Assembly (NCBI GenBank): GCA_026724425.1 | Contig: JAIUCV010000227.1 | Coordinates: 744,001-808,000, forward strand | Length of the DNA: 64,000 bases | DNA from: Erythrophleum ivorense | Taxonomy: Eukaryota; Streptophyta; Magnoliopsida; Fabales; Fabaceae | Direction of reading: 5' to 3' | Shown: positions 25,481 to 37,489 of the stretch, piece after piece | How the letters are laid out: each line of letters begins with the position of its first letter | Position numbering within the stretch: the stretch's first letter is position 1 | The notes under the pieces: model-generated | Databases searched by the model: none | The model's input: only the letters and a program-made list of their open reading frames with translations | What the model was told of the DNA's origin: nothing | Translations under genes and position numbers: made by a program

Positions 25481-25974
25481 GTCAATATCTATGACAGGTC
25501 CCTTTGGATCCCATCCCCTTCGACAAGACCAAATGGATGCTATGTTGGGCTTGATTATCATGATCATCAAGAAGTGATTCATGGTGTAGATGGATCAACA
25601 GCTGTACAATTTTTAAAAGGCATTCTTCGCTTTGTAGCAAAAATCATTGCAGAAATTGCCTCACTACAACCAACACCATAGTTGTGTGTAGCAACAATTG
25701 GTTTATCTAGGTCACAAATAAATTTTGCTAACACTAATGGAGCAAAAGAAGGATAGGGATGAAGAATATTACGAAGAAGATTTGGACACAAATAGCTAGT
25801 TTTCAACTTTTTTATTCTATATTGAATTTGTAATTAATAATTAACTTGTATTGTTTCATTTAAAAGATATTCATTGTTACTTAAATAATATATAGTTTTC
25901 ATGTATTCCCTTGCGCCATTATATTGTTTTATATACTTTTTTAGGTTATTAATATAAGGAAAGATAAAAAAAAA
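25481..25974. other. Interior of the CACTA relic, nothing specific
   Basis: Lies between the Transposase_24-like relic and the terminal repeats; no motif is readable in either strand with confidence. Confidence 0.3.
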
Positions 25975-26270
25975 TTCAATCCAACAACGGATTAGCAATG
26001 AAATCAATCCCTTGCTATTTAGTGAGAGAAATGGGTAAAAATGACCTAAAATTAGCAAAGAGAAATTGTCAAGGGATTTTTTGTTGGAATTTTCTCAACG
26101 AGAAAACTTAACAAGATATTAAGGAAGGAAAAATGCTCTCACTAATTGGTGATTTTTATATAGCAAGAGATAAATTCCTCTGTGTTTCCTCCCTAAATCC
26201 TAATTAAATTGCTTTAGTGAGGGAATAGCCGAAAAAAAAATTCTCACTAAATTCACAATTACTTGTAGTG
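25975..26270 (+). repeat. CACTA element right terminus with subterminal repeats
   Basis: Ends ACTTGTAGTG at 26270; read inwards on the minus strand it is CACTACAAGTAATTG, the classical CACTA terminus. Subterminal phrases 'attagcaaagagaaattg', 'cttgctatttagtga' and 'tagcaagagataaattcc' match those at 22246-22631. CACTA elements make 3-bp target duplications; the right flank is TGT, but the left end was not located. Confidence 0.65.
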
Positions 26271-28169
26271 TGTATAGGCAAAAAGGTTGATGAGTCCTCC
26301 AAGGATAATTTCATCATTCTGAATGCCGAGTTGGTGCCAACTTAGGAGAAAAGATTCGAGACGTGTGGGTGTCTCTTATGGATAGGTAGCCATATGATCT
26401 CCAGGATGGCATGCCCATCAACGGATATATTGGATGCTCGTGTGGTGGAACAAAAAAACGGGGTTGATCTGTTCTAAATGTGTATCATCAAATGCTAAAA
26501 TTAGTGTGAGGTAACATATATCCTATGTTTCAATAATAATAGGAGGGATCGATAATAATAATAATAATAATAATAATAGGAGGGAGGTTAAATTTTTTGA
26601 GCCCAAGGTTTGGTGGGTGGTAACTAGCATAATTAAGAAAGATGGATATTCCTCCGTTAAGTTTGAGTTAGATTACCATGTCAACTCATTTGGATTCACA
26701 TCCTCAACCATTAGCTAATTATTAATATTGTCTTTAGTATTGTAGTGATTAAATTTATAAGAAGGAAGACATCTATTGACTAAATTTATTTTTAACAATA
26801 AAATTTAAATCAATTTATTTTTCTAATAACATGAAACCTCATGATTGAAAAGTCACCAAAGGTTTAATTTCATAATCTCTTGTATTAACTAGCAAAAGAT
26901 GCGCAGGATCTCAGATTGGAGAAACAAGCAAGGGGAAAGAAAAAGAATCTACTAAAGAAACAGAAGTTTAAAAGGTTAAAATTGCATATTTTCCATGAAG
27001 TTTAGTCGATACTTCCTTAATAGCATGATAATTGTATTTTTTTCACAACTCCTATTTCTATACCCTAGCTCTTTAAATATGAAATTGATTTCATTTGAGA
27101 GTTGTGACTTCTCCTCTCATTGTTTTAGATTATTTAATCTTATGGTTTTAATAGAATGATTTACACACCGCTTTATCTCTACATGTTTAGCACAGTACTA
27201 GCCTGTCACCTTTCTAATTACAATTATCATGAAAAGCGGTACCCAATCATTTTCACACCATATTCATTATATTCTTTCTGTCTTTTCTTCTCAAAACTAA
27301 TTTGACAATTATAATCATTCCACGTGCATTTTTCTCATTGGTATATATAGAAGGCCGAAGGAGAACAAAGGGCCAATTAGGCCTTGATAAAGACCAATGT
27401 AATACTAATCCTCATTCGGTTAGCACGATAACAATACCAGCAATTTGAAAACCCATTTTCTTTAATTTTTTTTTTAATTTTTGATGCAATTCACCTTCCA
27501 CCTGCCAATTGGCGACACATTTTCTTCTTTCCCATCCCAAATTGTAGTTTTAATATTTTTCTTTAAGGTAAAGAGGTGGAGGGGTGAATTTCTTTCCAAT
27601 GCGTTTTGATATTTATGCATAATAATAAAATATTATTTATTATAAATTTTAACATACATCTAAAGACTGATAGTTTGACCTTCAAAGAACTTGATTTCTC
27701 CATAGACTTACCAATTCTATAATAATATTGTCTAACTCACTTTTAGAATTAGTCAACTTGTGAATATAAGCGGCGGTGGAGGCCCATAAAATTTTTCTAC
27801 TTGTGAATATCTAATCTTTTCAAAACATTTCATATTAGCCGCATAAAATTATTAAAATTCACATATGCCCCCTAAAAAATAAAGTATGCATATAACTATC
27901 ACTTTTAAATGGGGTTGATTAGAGAAAGAAGTTAAATACAATAAAATATAATTTTTGTGTAAGAAATAAAAATATAAATAATAGTTGATAAAAATTGAAT
28001 GCAAAACATTATTTATTATTTACCTTTTATAACCAACAAGATACTTTAACAATTTTTTTTTAAACATCCCAAAAAACCTAAAGAATTAACATATCATCTG
28101 ATAAGAACTCGAACATAAAAACATGAGATCCAACGCTGCTTGTTGATCTAAGTTATCCCGTGACACCTC
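26271..28169. other. Intergenic, nothing recognised
   Basis: Contains a TAA repeat (about 26550-26578). A frame near 26580-26700 has a faint resemblance to an Agenet-like repeat but is too weak to call. The rest is AT-rich. Confidence 0.35.
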
Positions 28170-30230
28170 TAGTAACATTACTACCCTATTCTAAACCAAT
28201 TAATTTGCCAGATTTCAAAATCATCACGAAACACTTGTATACCTAGCAAGAGCACTTGCTCTGTGGGAAACAACCTCCAATGTGATGAAGAAAAAACAAC
28301 AAAATCTAGAGGATAATTAGTAGGTTGAGCAATAAGATTCTAAGATAAACTGCAAAGAAGTCCTCATTGCTTCCAATAAGAGCTGAAGTTTAGATGACTT
28401 GTGAGAAGACTTCCACTACCCCATCCACAATAATTCATTTCAGAACCAACAATAAATTAATACTGGAGGTTGTTGCATTTGACTAGGTATTCATAAGACC
28501 TAAATTTTAATAACTCACCCTTGACTATCATTTCTTCATTCGGAATGAGATGAGTAAATTGTCTGGGGAGTCTGGGATCTAAATGAATTATTGTCTTTAT
28601 ACCACCAGGCAAAACAATATTGAGCTTACAGATGCATAACCATTATAACAGCTTGCATTGATGTCATGTTGGGAATCTCAAAGATCGCTTGGTTCCGGCA
28701 CCACCAAATAACATATTAAATAGTAAGAAACGTAATGGTACAGTCTTCCATCTGCTGGAGATTATCAGAGGACTAAGAAAACCAAGTTTGAAGCCATTGT
28801 TGTATATCCAAAGGTTGTAATTGATCCACATGAATCGTTACTGGAGACCCAAACCACATCGTTTTGGCAAAAGGACATTTTAAAGAGAGGGGATTAATCG
28901 TCTCTAGGGCATGATGACAAAAGGTCATGTAACAGAGGTAGGCATATGATTGTCAACTAAAATAGAAACAACAGGTAGAGATTTCGTCAATAATTTCCAA
29001 CCAAAAAATTGCAATCTAAGTGGAAGTGGAACTCGCCAAAAGCCCTTCAACTGCACAAAGGCTCTCGAGATAGAACCATTTACTTCATCTGCCAAAAGTC
29101 TATACCTATTTGCTACTGTATATGTGCCAGAATCATTATCTTGCCATACTAATTTATCAACTTAACCTGTAATGGAGAAAGTACAGCAAGCGATCTGCTG
29201 AACTATCTATAGAATACAAAACTTCTACAGCCTGATAATTCTATTTAAGTTAATTATGCAAAATAATATCCTTAACTGTGCAAACACTAGGAATAACTGC
29301 CATCCTCCACTTGCTAATGAAGATGTAAGAATATAAGAGTAGACTAGCTCTAGAAATACCATGCTCCACATCCAAGATGAATTTGAACGATTATTAAGCC
29401 TAAGAGAAAGTAGATCTCATGGATACTTAGTCCGCATGATCCTGGCAAATAAAGTTGAAAAGTCCTAAGAGATGATTCACCAAGTTTGTTTGGCCCATAT
29501 CCCTAGACTGACAAAGAGCATCCCACTTCAATAAACGAATCTTGGGACGATTTCAAAAAAGTTTCCAATCTGACTTTCAAGTTGTCTACAAATTTTTAAG
29601 GCAATTCAAAACAAAATAAAGGATGTACCAAGCAAGAATTTAAAGTAGTAGAAATGAATGCCATTCTCCCAGCCTTCAGTAGTAATTGGGACTTCTAGGG
29701 TTGTAATTTTCCATCAATTTTATCAACAAGCTCACAATACATGCTTGATTTATTTCTACAGACATCTACCTAAACACTTAAATACTTTCCCAACCGTGTT
29801 TTATATTTCACACAAAATTTGCCGGATAACAACTTTTAAAAGAGTATTCGAACTAGATATAAGCTCAAAATTTGAAGGATTAATTACTTGTCCTGATAAA
29901 TGGCCAAAATGCTTCAACATCTCATCAACATTATTACAAGCTTGTGAAGAAGCATAAAAGAAAAGCAATGTGTCATCACCATACATTAAATGAATCACTT
30001 GTTTCGATTGTTGACAAATTTTGATGCCTTTCCATTTTCAAGTAAGTTCATGCTGAGTAATCACGCAAAATAAAGTATTAGCACATAATTAAATAAATAG
30101 AGAAATAATGGGTCTCCTTGTTGTAGGCCTTCTTTAGGTAAAAAGGGATCAATAGGATAACCGTATACTAACACTTCACAATTAACTGTTGTAACACATT
30201 ACATAATTAATAATATCTAGTGATCCAGAA
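28170..30230 (-). pseudogene. LINE (non-LTR retrotransposon) ORF2 relic, RT to C-terminus
   Basis: Read on the minus strand, a decayed copy of the RRGLRQGDPLSPFLF block appears at about 30145-30095. After it come ICQQSKQVIHLMYGDDTLLF (about 30025-29965) and SGQVINPS (about 29896-29873). These are the motifs around the catalytic (F/Y)ADD of plant LINE reverse transcriptase, here with YGDD. Further down, ALETINPLSLKCPFAKTMWF (about 28909-28850) matches the zinc-binding 'hlf.eCpfa..vW' segment, and YVIWWCRNQAIFE (about 28714-28676) the linker into the C-terminal RNase H-like domain. Stops are frequent, so it is inactive. The RT converts the element's RNA into DNA at the nicked target. The endonuclease domain expected further 5' (above 30230) is absent, as in typical 5'-truncated LINE copies. 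Confidence 0.8.
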
Positions 30231-31702
30231 AAGCCCATTACAGATTCTAACAATTTTATTGAAATATTTTCTCTAATGATTTCTATTTGCCTATTGTGTT
30301 TATCATATGAACTTTCCAATCTCTCCTCATATATTAATTTGATAAATTACTTTGTTTTATTATTGTAATTAAATTATGAGTAAATTTTATATGTATATTT
30401 GAAATCTATATAATAGCGTATTTGATGCAATTGATTTGGAACATCTGGTCTTCTAAATGTTGCCACGTGTAATAGCTTAGCTATTCTTTTCATGTTGGGA
30501 TCCCCTCCAATAGGAGATCTGGTTGCACGCCATGCCATACGCCTTTTTAAGGCTTTTTTCTAACGTTTAGAGTTTAACGGGTAAGGTAAAAATTATAATT
30601 AGAAAAATAAAAAAATTTAATTGTTAAAAAATTATATTTTACAAATTTTAATTATATAATATAATTAAATTTTTTAAATTTAGTTTTTTATAATTAATTT
30701 TATTTTTCAATTATAAATTTTAGATATTTAATTAAAATTCTTTATTCTTACAAAAATCTTAAAAAAATTTATCACACAGTGTGTAATAGAATATTTTAGG
30801 GATCCAAATGCATTCTCTTCTTGCCAATTCAGGCACCCCAAAAAAGAATCTCATCTAGATAATAGGACAAAAGAGTTTCATCAAGCGCATTTATTGCGTC
30901 TCTCTTTCACCAAAAGCATCCTATTTCTCCACCCAAAACGCAAAGATTCAATCTTTCAATTTACCAATAAAATATTTTAGTTTTACTTGCAATATTTATT
31001 ACTTTTTCTATTTTAAAGTTATTCATTATTTAAGATATTTTTAAATTTATCTTTCTATTTTTTAATGGTCATTAAGCAAATCTACGTTGAAAGCACCAAT
31101 CAATTAATATTGTTGGCATAACTTACCAATAAACATAAAAATCTTCTTGCACAAGCATTATGTATGGCGTTCAAATTTTGAATTTAAGGTAGAAATAACA
31201 TAAAATAGTTATTTAGTTCCTTAATTTTATTTATTATTTTAAAATAACTTTTTAAATTTAAAGTGGTTTAAAATAGTGTTTCAAAATTTTAAATTATCTC
31301 ATAAGAAACCTATTAAATGAAATATTTTAAGACATTAGCATTTGTCAATTTTAATGCTAATGTTGTAGTTATATATAATTTTTTCTTATAATTTAAATGA
31401 TGAGTTAGAATTCAGTATTTAATTCAAGAATTAAAAAAAGAAAAAGAAAAAGAAATTAGATCAGAACGCAGCATTACGTTACTTCAGCCTCATGTCCTTC
31501 TCTTTTAAACCTGATCGATGGCTGTGGTGACTTCATTAGCGATAGGCAATTTTGACAGCAAAGGTAGTGGCGACCAGGGTCTTAGATGACATGCGGCATC
31601 TTTGGAATCATTGTTGCAGAAGATATGCTGTAATTATACTTGTAGAGTTATGCTGCATATTGAGATAACTTTTATGATGACATTTGGTTGTTTAATTGTG
31701 CA
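30231..31702. other. AT-rich intergenic, nothing recognised
   Basis: Very AT-rich around 30590-30780 and 31190-31400, with an A/G-rich tract at about 31434-31456. A short frame beginning MAVVTSLAIGNFDSKGSGDQ at about 31520 stops after 24 codons and is not recognised. Confidence 0.35.
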
Positions 31703-31707
31703 GTTTG

Positions 31708-31800
31708 TGTTAGCTGCAATTCACAATAACGTTAGAAAAACTGATCCAAGTCGTGTCCAAGAACACCATCCTTAAGAGTTATTTTGCCATAAGTCGGCTT
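31708..31800 (-). repeat. Inverted copy of the copia LTR 3' end at the element's left terminus
   Basis: The reverse complement of these 93 bases ends 'gttattgtgaattgcagctaaca'-like text and aligns along its whole length with 32068-32161 and with 37389-37484. Shared landmarks, in order, are 'gacttg/gacttat', AATAACTCTTAAG, 'tgtyctyggrca', 'cttgga' and GTTATTGTGAATTGC. The join to the forward LTR follows at about 31797-31801 without spacer. With 32068-32161 it can form a long stem with a loop of about 270 bases. Confidence 0.85.
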
Positions 31801-32161
31801 TTAATCCTAACGTTTAGAAATGGCCTTACTTAATTATTTTTAAATCTCAACGTTCAAAACTAATTATTTTAATTAAATCATCATTAATCGATTTTATTGC
31901 CACCCAGCGTTTTGTTTGTGTCCTCGGCCCATAAAAGGCAGTGCATGGTGCAGTTCAAAACACATTGAGCCATTGAGCTATCTATCTCCTCTCTTCCTCC
32001 CTTTTTCCGTTCTCTGCTGTTCTATTTCCCTGCGGATTTTTGCCGGAAGGATCTGTTTAATTCTGGGGAGTTGCGAACTTGGCGAAATAACTCTTAAGAA
32101 TAATGTCCTCGGGCATGACTTGGATTGGTTTGTCTAATGTTATTGTGAATTGCGGCTAACA
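31801..32161 (+). repeat. 5' LTR of the copia element, lacking its first about 380 bp
   Basis: Aligns with 37110-37484 of the 3' LTR: 'aatggccttacttaatta', 'atctcaacgttcaaaact', the TATA-like CCCATAAAAGGCAG (31929-31942), 'gagctatctatctcctctc' and the end GGCTAACA. The first half of U3, present at 36729-37109 in the 3' LTR, is missing. The probable promoter (TATAAAA/CATAAAA region at about 31930) is retained. Confidence 0.85.
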
Positions 32162-32172
32162 ATCTTAAGAGT

Positions 32173-33534
32173 TATGAAGTCACACCGTGATCCAGCTATT
32201 AATTATTCTGATGTTGCCAACGTTATCGCTATTGCTACTGGTGGTGTTGCTGCCATTATGACTGTTGTTTTTGGTGGGGTTGTTGTTGGTGGTGGTGCTG
32301 CCTTTGTGCCCACTGCAATGTCACTTCTTAAGCTGTTATCAAACATCTCAAAAATTGAGGTATTCGATGGCAAGAACTTCAAGCGGTGGCAAGAATGTAT
32401 TTTTTGGTGCTAGACATGCATGGAGTTGCTATGGTTCTCACTCAAATCGAGCCTATTCTAGATGCTAACCAGGCCTAGAAAGATATTTGGGCTTATGCCA
32501 ACAAGGTATGCAGGCATACTATTATTAGCACGTTATCTGATGATTTGTTTGATGTCTATTATGTCTACAAGGAAGCCAACAAAATCTGAGAATCGCTGAT
32601 CACAAAGTACACTGCTGAGAATGTTAGAAAGCAAAAATTTGTTATAGGAAATTACTACCGATGGGAGATGTCCAAAGATAAAGACATCAAGCTACAAATC
32701 AACAAATACCAAAAGCTGCTAGAAGAGCTTCGTGCTGAGAAGATAAACCTTCTAGATGAATTTATAACTGGGATCCTGATTGAAAAATTGCCGCATTTAT
32801 GGAAATACTACAAACAGCAACTTACACACAAGCAAAAGCAATTGTCGTTGTCAGATTTCATCACTTATATCATCATTGAAGACACCAACCAAAATAAGAT
32901 TCAAGCAGCAAAAGGCAAGGAGATAGCCTCAAAAGCAAACTTGGTTGAGACAAAGCTGTACAATAAGAGGTATGATTATCATAAAAAGCCTAATTACAAA
33001 CCCAATTCTAACCCCAAGTTCAAAAAGAAAGGCAATTGCTTTGTTTGTGGCAAGTTAGGGCATCATGCTGCTCAATGTAAAAAGAGAGTTAGAAATAATA
33101 ATCCTCCCAAGCCAAATGTAAACTTGGTTCAAGGAGATGAGAACAATAATGATGAGGTCATTGTGGTGGTTATTTCTCAAGCTCTTGTTATCTCCGATGT
33201 GAGAAAGTGGGTGGTAGACTTTAGGGCTACCAAGCATATTTGTGCAAATAAAGAAATATTTACCTCCTATGATCCTATCAAGGAAGGAGAAGACCGCATT
33301 CATCTTGCTGATTCCCGAATTGCAAAAGTTCTTGGGAAAGGAAAAGTGGTTCTTAAATTCACATCCAGAAAGACCTTGGCTCTTAATGATATTCTGTATG
33401 TGTCTGATGTTAGAGCAAACTTAATTTCTGTAGCTCTATTGGGAAAGACTGGGGTTAAAGTGTTATTCGAATTTAACAAGATTGTGATAACAAAAAATAA
33501 TATTTTTGTGGGAAAGGGTTATTATAACCAATGA
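32173..33534 (+). pseudogene. copia gag and protease region (broken)
   Basis: Gag-like sequence starts at an ATG near 32174. The typical KIEVFDGKNFKRWQE motif (about 32353-32397) is followed by a stop and frame changes, and then by the long open segment 32668-33534. That segment contains the nucleocapsid zinc knuckle CFVCGKLGHHAAQC (33037-33078, CX2CX4HX4C). The aspartic protease begins at about 33205 with WVVDFRATKHIC, where active copia proteases have D-S-G-A; here the triad is D-F-R, so the active site is lost (33217-33225). The segment ends at a stop at 33534. Gag would form the virus-like particle and the protease would cut the polyprotein. Confidence 0.85.
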
Positions 33535-33540
33535 TTGTTT

Positions 33541-34405
33541 GTACTGAATGTTGCTGAAATGAATGAAAATGCATCATCTTCTGCTTACTTACCTATTTAT
33601 ATGATTAATTTATTTGATGTGTGACGTACTAGATTAGGACATGTTAGTAAGTCTTATATTAAGAAAATGTAACAATTTGGTTTGGTTTCTAGAATTAAAA
33701 ATGATTGTTTAAACAAATATAAAGTATGTACAGAAGTTAAGATAACTAAAAAATCACATTTTTCTACACAAAGAGAAATTGAATTATTTTCTTTAATATA
33801 CACTGATTTAGGTAATTTAAAATAAACAATGACTAAGGGTGGTGAAAAGTATTATATTACTTTTATTGATGATTTTTTAAGGTATACTAAAGTATATTTG
33901 TTAAGAAATAAAGATGAAGCGTTTGAAAATTTTCTTTCATATAAGGCGAAGGTAGAAAATCAACTAAATAAAAGGATTAAAAGAGTAAGGTCATATAGGG
34001 GAGGAGAATATATTTTGTTAAATGATTTATGTAAAAAAGAAGGAATTATTCATCAAGTAACTTCTCCATATTTACCTGAGTCTAATGGTGTTGCAGAAAG
34101 GAAAAGTAGAACTTTAAAAGAAATGATGAATGCTATGCTTGTAAGTTTTTTTTATACCAGATAATTTATGGGGTGAAGCTTTTTTGTTTGCTTGTTTTCT
34201 ACAAAATAAAATACCTTATAAGAAAACAAATAAAACACCTTATGAATTATAGAAAAGTTATGTATTTAATTTAAAAAATTTAAAAGTGTGGGAGTGTCTT
34301 GCTAAAGTAATGTTGCCTAATCTTAAGTAAAGAAAAATTGAGTCTAAAACTTCTGATTGTATGTTTATAGGATATGCTTAGAAAAGCACAGCTTATAGAT
34401 TTCTA
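33541..34405 (+). pseudogene. copia integrase region (broken)
   Basis: The zinc-binding N-terminal part is seen as RLGHVSKSYIKKM (about 33633-33670), followed by a stop. The catalytic core runs from IYTDLGN (about 33797) through YYITFIDDFLRYTKVYLL (33850-33903). In SYRGGEY (about 33992-34012) the usual SDRGGEY has lost its aspartate. The third acidic residue is present in ESNGVAERK (34078-34104). Loss of the second catalytic aspartate, plus stops near 33670, 33822 and 34162, means the integrase is not functional. The position between protease and RT defines the copia order. Confidence 0.85.
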
Positions 34406-36172
34406 GTTTTGAAAAGTGATGTTTTGGATCATAACACTATAATAGAAAATAAAGATGCAGAATTTTTTGAACATATTTTTCCTTTGAAAATTGAACATAA
34501 TTTTAGAAATTTGGAAATTTCTACTTCTTCTTCTAAACAAAATACAAATGAACATTTGGTTGAAAATTTAAGAAGAAGTAAGAGGCAAAGGAAAGAATCT
34601 TTTTTTGGAAATGATTTTTATACTTATATGGTACAACATAATCCTTTAAATTTTTATGAAGTTATTTCTTCTTCAGATATTCATCTTTGGAAAGAAGTAA
34701 TTAAGACTGAAATTAATTCTCTTAGTCAAAATAAAACTTGAGTTTTAGTAGACTTGCCTCCACGAGTTAAGTCTATTGGTTGTAAATGGGTTTTTAGGAA
34801 GAAATTCAATTCTGATGGGTTCATTGATAAATATAAAGCTAGGTTGATAGCTAAATATTTTACTTAAAAATAAAATATTGATTATTTTGATATTTTTTCT
34901 CCTGTTACAAGAATTTCTTCCATAAGAATTCTGATTGCGTTAACTTTAGTTCATAAGCTTTATATTCATCAAATAGATATTAAAATTGCTTTCTTAAATG
35001 GTAATTTAGAAGAAGAAATTTATATGGTACAACTTGGAGGTTGTGTTGCTCCTGGACAATAAAATAAAGTGTATAAACTTGTTAAATCTTTATATAGATT
35101 AAAACAAGCACCTAAACAATGGCATGAAAAATTGGATTAAGTTTTGAAAAGTGATGGTTTTGCTACTATTGAAGCAGAAAGGTGTGTTTATACAAAACTT
35201 GTAAATAATGATTATGTGATTATTTGCTTATATGTGGATGACATGCTTATTTTTGGTACTAGTATTAATGTTGTGATTGAAACTAAGAGTTTCCTTGCAT
35301 CTAAATTTGATATGAAAGATATGGGTGAAGCAAAAGTGATTTTGGGTGTTAAAATCATAAGGAGTGAAAATGGTATTTTACTCTCTCAAGAACATTATGT
35401 GAAATTTTTTTAAAAAAAGTTTAGACATTTTGATGATTCTCTTTTAAGCACTCTTTATGATTCTAGCATACAATTATCAAAACATAAAGATGATCCGGTG
35501 GCTCAATCTAAATATGTACAGATTATTGAAAGTCTATTGCATCTAATGAATTTTACCAAGTCTGATATAGCATATGCTATATGTAGATTGAGCAGATATA
35601 CCCACTGTTTTGGTAGTGAGTATTGGATGACTCTGGTTAGATTTATGAGATATTTGAGAGGTACCATGAATTATAGTATATTTTATAGTGAATTTTCTGT
35701 TATATTAGAAGGATATAATGATGCTAACTAGATCTCAAATTCAGATGAGATTAAATACACTAATGGTTATGTATTCACTCTTGGTGGTGGTGCAGTATCC
35801 TGGAGATTAGCCAAACAAAGTATTATTGCAAAATCCTTAAGAGATTCAAAGTTTATTATTCTGTAACTAGCTAGTACTGAGGCTGAATGGTTGAAAAACT
35901 TTTTAACAAATATTCCATTAAGAGAAAAACCAATACCATTAGTGTTTTTACATTGTGACAGCCAATCGGCGATAGCTACAGCTAAAAATAAGACCTTTAA
36001 TGGCAAAAGCAGACACATTGGTTGAGACATAATATTATAAGGTAGTTCCTAAAAGATAGAATGATCTCAATTGAATTTGTAAGGTCAGAAGTAAATTTGA
36101 TAGATCCATTGACAAAGTCCTTGGGGAAAAAAATTGATAACACATCAAGGGGAATGAGACTTAAGTCAATTT
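34406..36172 (+). pseudogene. copia reverse transcriptase and RNase H region (broken)
   Basis: RT starts with GCKWVFRKKFNSDGFIDKYK (about 34780-34840) and continues through IHQIDIKIAFLNGNLEEEIY (about 34966-35025; the catalytic aspartate is present in QIDIK). KSLYRLKQAPKQWHEKL follows at about 35086-35136, and the catalytic box LYVDDMLIFGT lies at 35228-35260. RNase H follows with GYNDAN (35711-35728), STEAEWLKNFL (about 35875-35907) and HCDSQSAIA (about 35953-35979). The closing block NGKSRHI is near 36000. Stops at 34739, 34866, 35060, 35138, 35411 and 35729, among others, make it a pseudogene. Confidence 0.88.
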
Positions 36173-36728
36173 GAAATTAACAATGATGATAACCCAACCT
36201 CTATGATTGGAGATCCTATGAAAGAGGTTCATATGGATAAAAATAAATCATTTGTTAGTTTTGCTAGCACTAAATTATAGTCCCTTCTTATAGTATGAGA
36301 AAGCGCTACAATGCATTGTCGGTAAGGCTAAGCAAAGCTCTTAATGGTTTTATATTTCTTATGGAAGGTGTATTAATTACAAATACACTTAATGGAATTA
36401 CCTATATGAATGTGGAGTGGGGCCACTCTTATGAGATCATGGCGAAATCTCTAGAGCATTCATTAAATACCAGGCATGCGCATGGCCATTTAAAACATAA
36501 AACCACCGTTAACAGCAGGAATTGAGAAGATATAATCTGATTAATAAGTCCTCTAGTATACAATCAAGAGTTGTTGGTTTATAGAAATTTTAAACTTCAC
36601 TAATGAATTTATGTACTAAGTATTATTGGTTTAGGTTTGGTTCATAGTCGAAAAGACACTAGATTCAAAACAATTATACTCATGTGTGTAACTCAAATGA
36701 TAATGTTCTTTTGACATATATAGGGGAT

Positions 36729-37484
36729 TGTTGGAAGTATAGATACTTATATGTGGGTGTGTCAAAAGAAAAGAGTCCCACATTGCCTATAATAGAGAAA
36801 GCCTTGGTGCATATGTACTAAGATGTGATATTAGGCAAGTAAATGGGCCAAAAAAAAGAGTAGGCTCGTATATACAACAATAAGTCAACGGAGGGGTAAC
36901 ACAGCTGAAAATCTCCAATTTCCCCCTGCATGCAAAATAGACGTGGTACTAGGCATTTTTTGCTGGAAATATTTTTGTAATTTACAAAAAAATATTTTGT
37001 TTACAATAAGCTTACCAAACAAATTATGTTTTTGATAGTTTTGAATTTGGGATAATAAATTTTTGAATGTTTAAGCCTTTAATTATTGGTTTTAATTTTT
37101 TATTAACTAACTTTTAATTTCAACGTTCAAAAATGGCCTTACTTAATTATTTTTAAATCTCAACGTTCAAAACTAATTATTTTAATTAAATCATCATTAA
37201 CCATTTTTATTACTACCAAGCATTTGGTCTGCATCCTCGGCCTATAAAAGACAGTGTATGGTGCAGTTCAAGACACACTGAGCCATTAAACTATCTATCT
37301 CCTCTCCTCCTCCCTTTACTCTAAGTTTCCATTCTCTACTATTCTGTTTCCCTAGGGATTTTTGCCGGAAGGGTCTTTTAATCTTGGGAAGTTGTCGACT
37401 TGTGACGGAATAACTCTTAAGGACAGTGTCCTTGGACACAATTGGAATTGATTTTTTTAACATTATTGTGATTTACAACTAACA
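36729..37484 (+). repeat. 3' LTR of the copia element (756 bp, complete)
   Basis: Starts TGTTGGAAGTATAG directly after the polypurine tract and ends CAACTAACA, followed by the target duplication GTTTG. A TATA-like CCTATAAAAGAC lies at about 37231-37242. Against the retained part of the 5' LTR it shows scattered substitutions, so the insertion is not recent. Confidence 0.88.
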
Positions 37485-37489
37485 GTTTG

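Larger units (their letters stand above)
31708..37484 (+). mobile_element. Near full-length inactive Ty1/copia element with an abnormal left end
   Basis: The element is 5,777 bp and is bounded by GTTTG on both sides (31703-31707 and 37485-37489), a perfect 5-bp target duplication. In order it holds an inverted LTR-end segment (31708-31800), a 5'-truncated forward LTR (about 31801-32161), gag, protease, integrase, reverse transcriptase and RNase H, a polypurine tract (TAGGGGAT, 36721-36728) and a complete 3' LTR (36729-37484). The gag-protease-integrase-RT order is that of Ty1/copia. All coding parts contain stops. A primer-binding site complementary to initiator tRNA-Met (TGGTATCAGAGC type) is not visible after 32161. 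Both outer ends read TGTTAG inwards, because the left end is an inverted LTR 3' end. Confidence 0.9.

Noticed and set aside
26580..26700. Faint Agenet-like pattern (VKFFEPKVWWVVTSIIKKDG)
   Set aside because: It is a single short match without neighbouring repeats or a gene structure, too weak to call.
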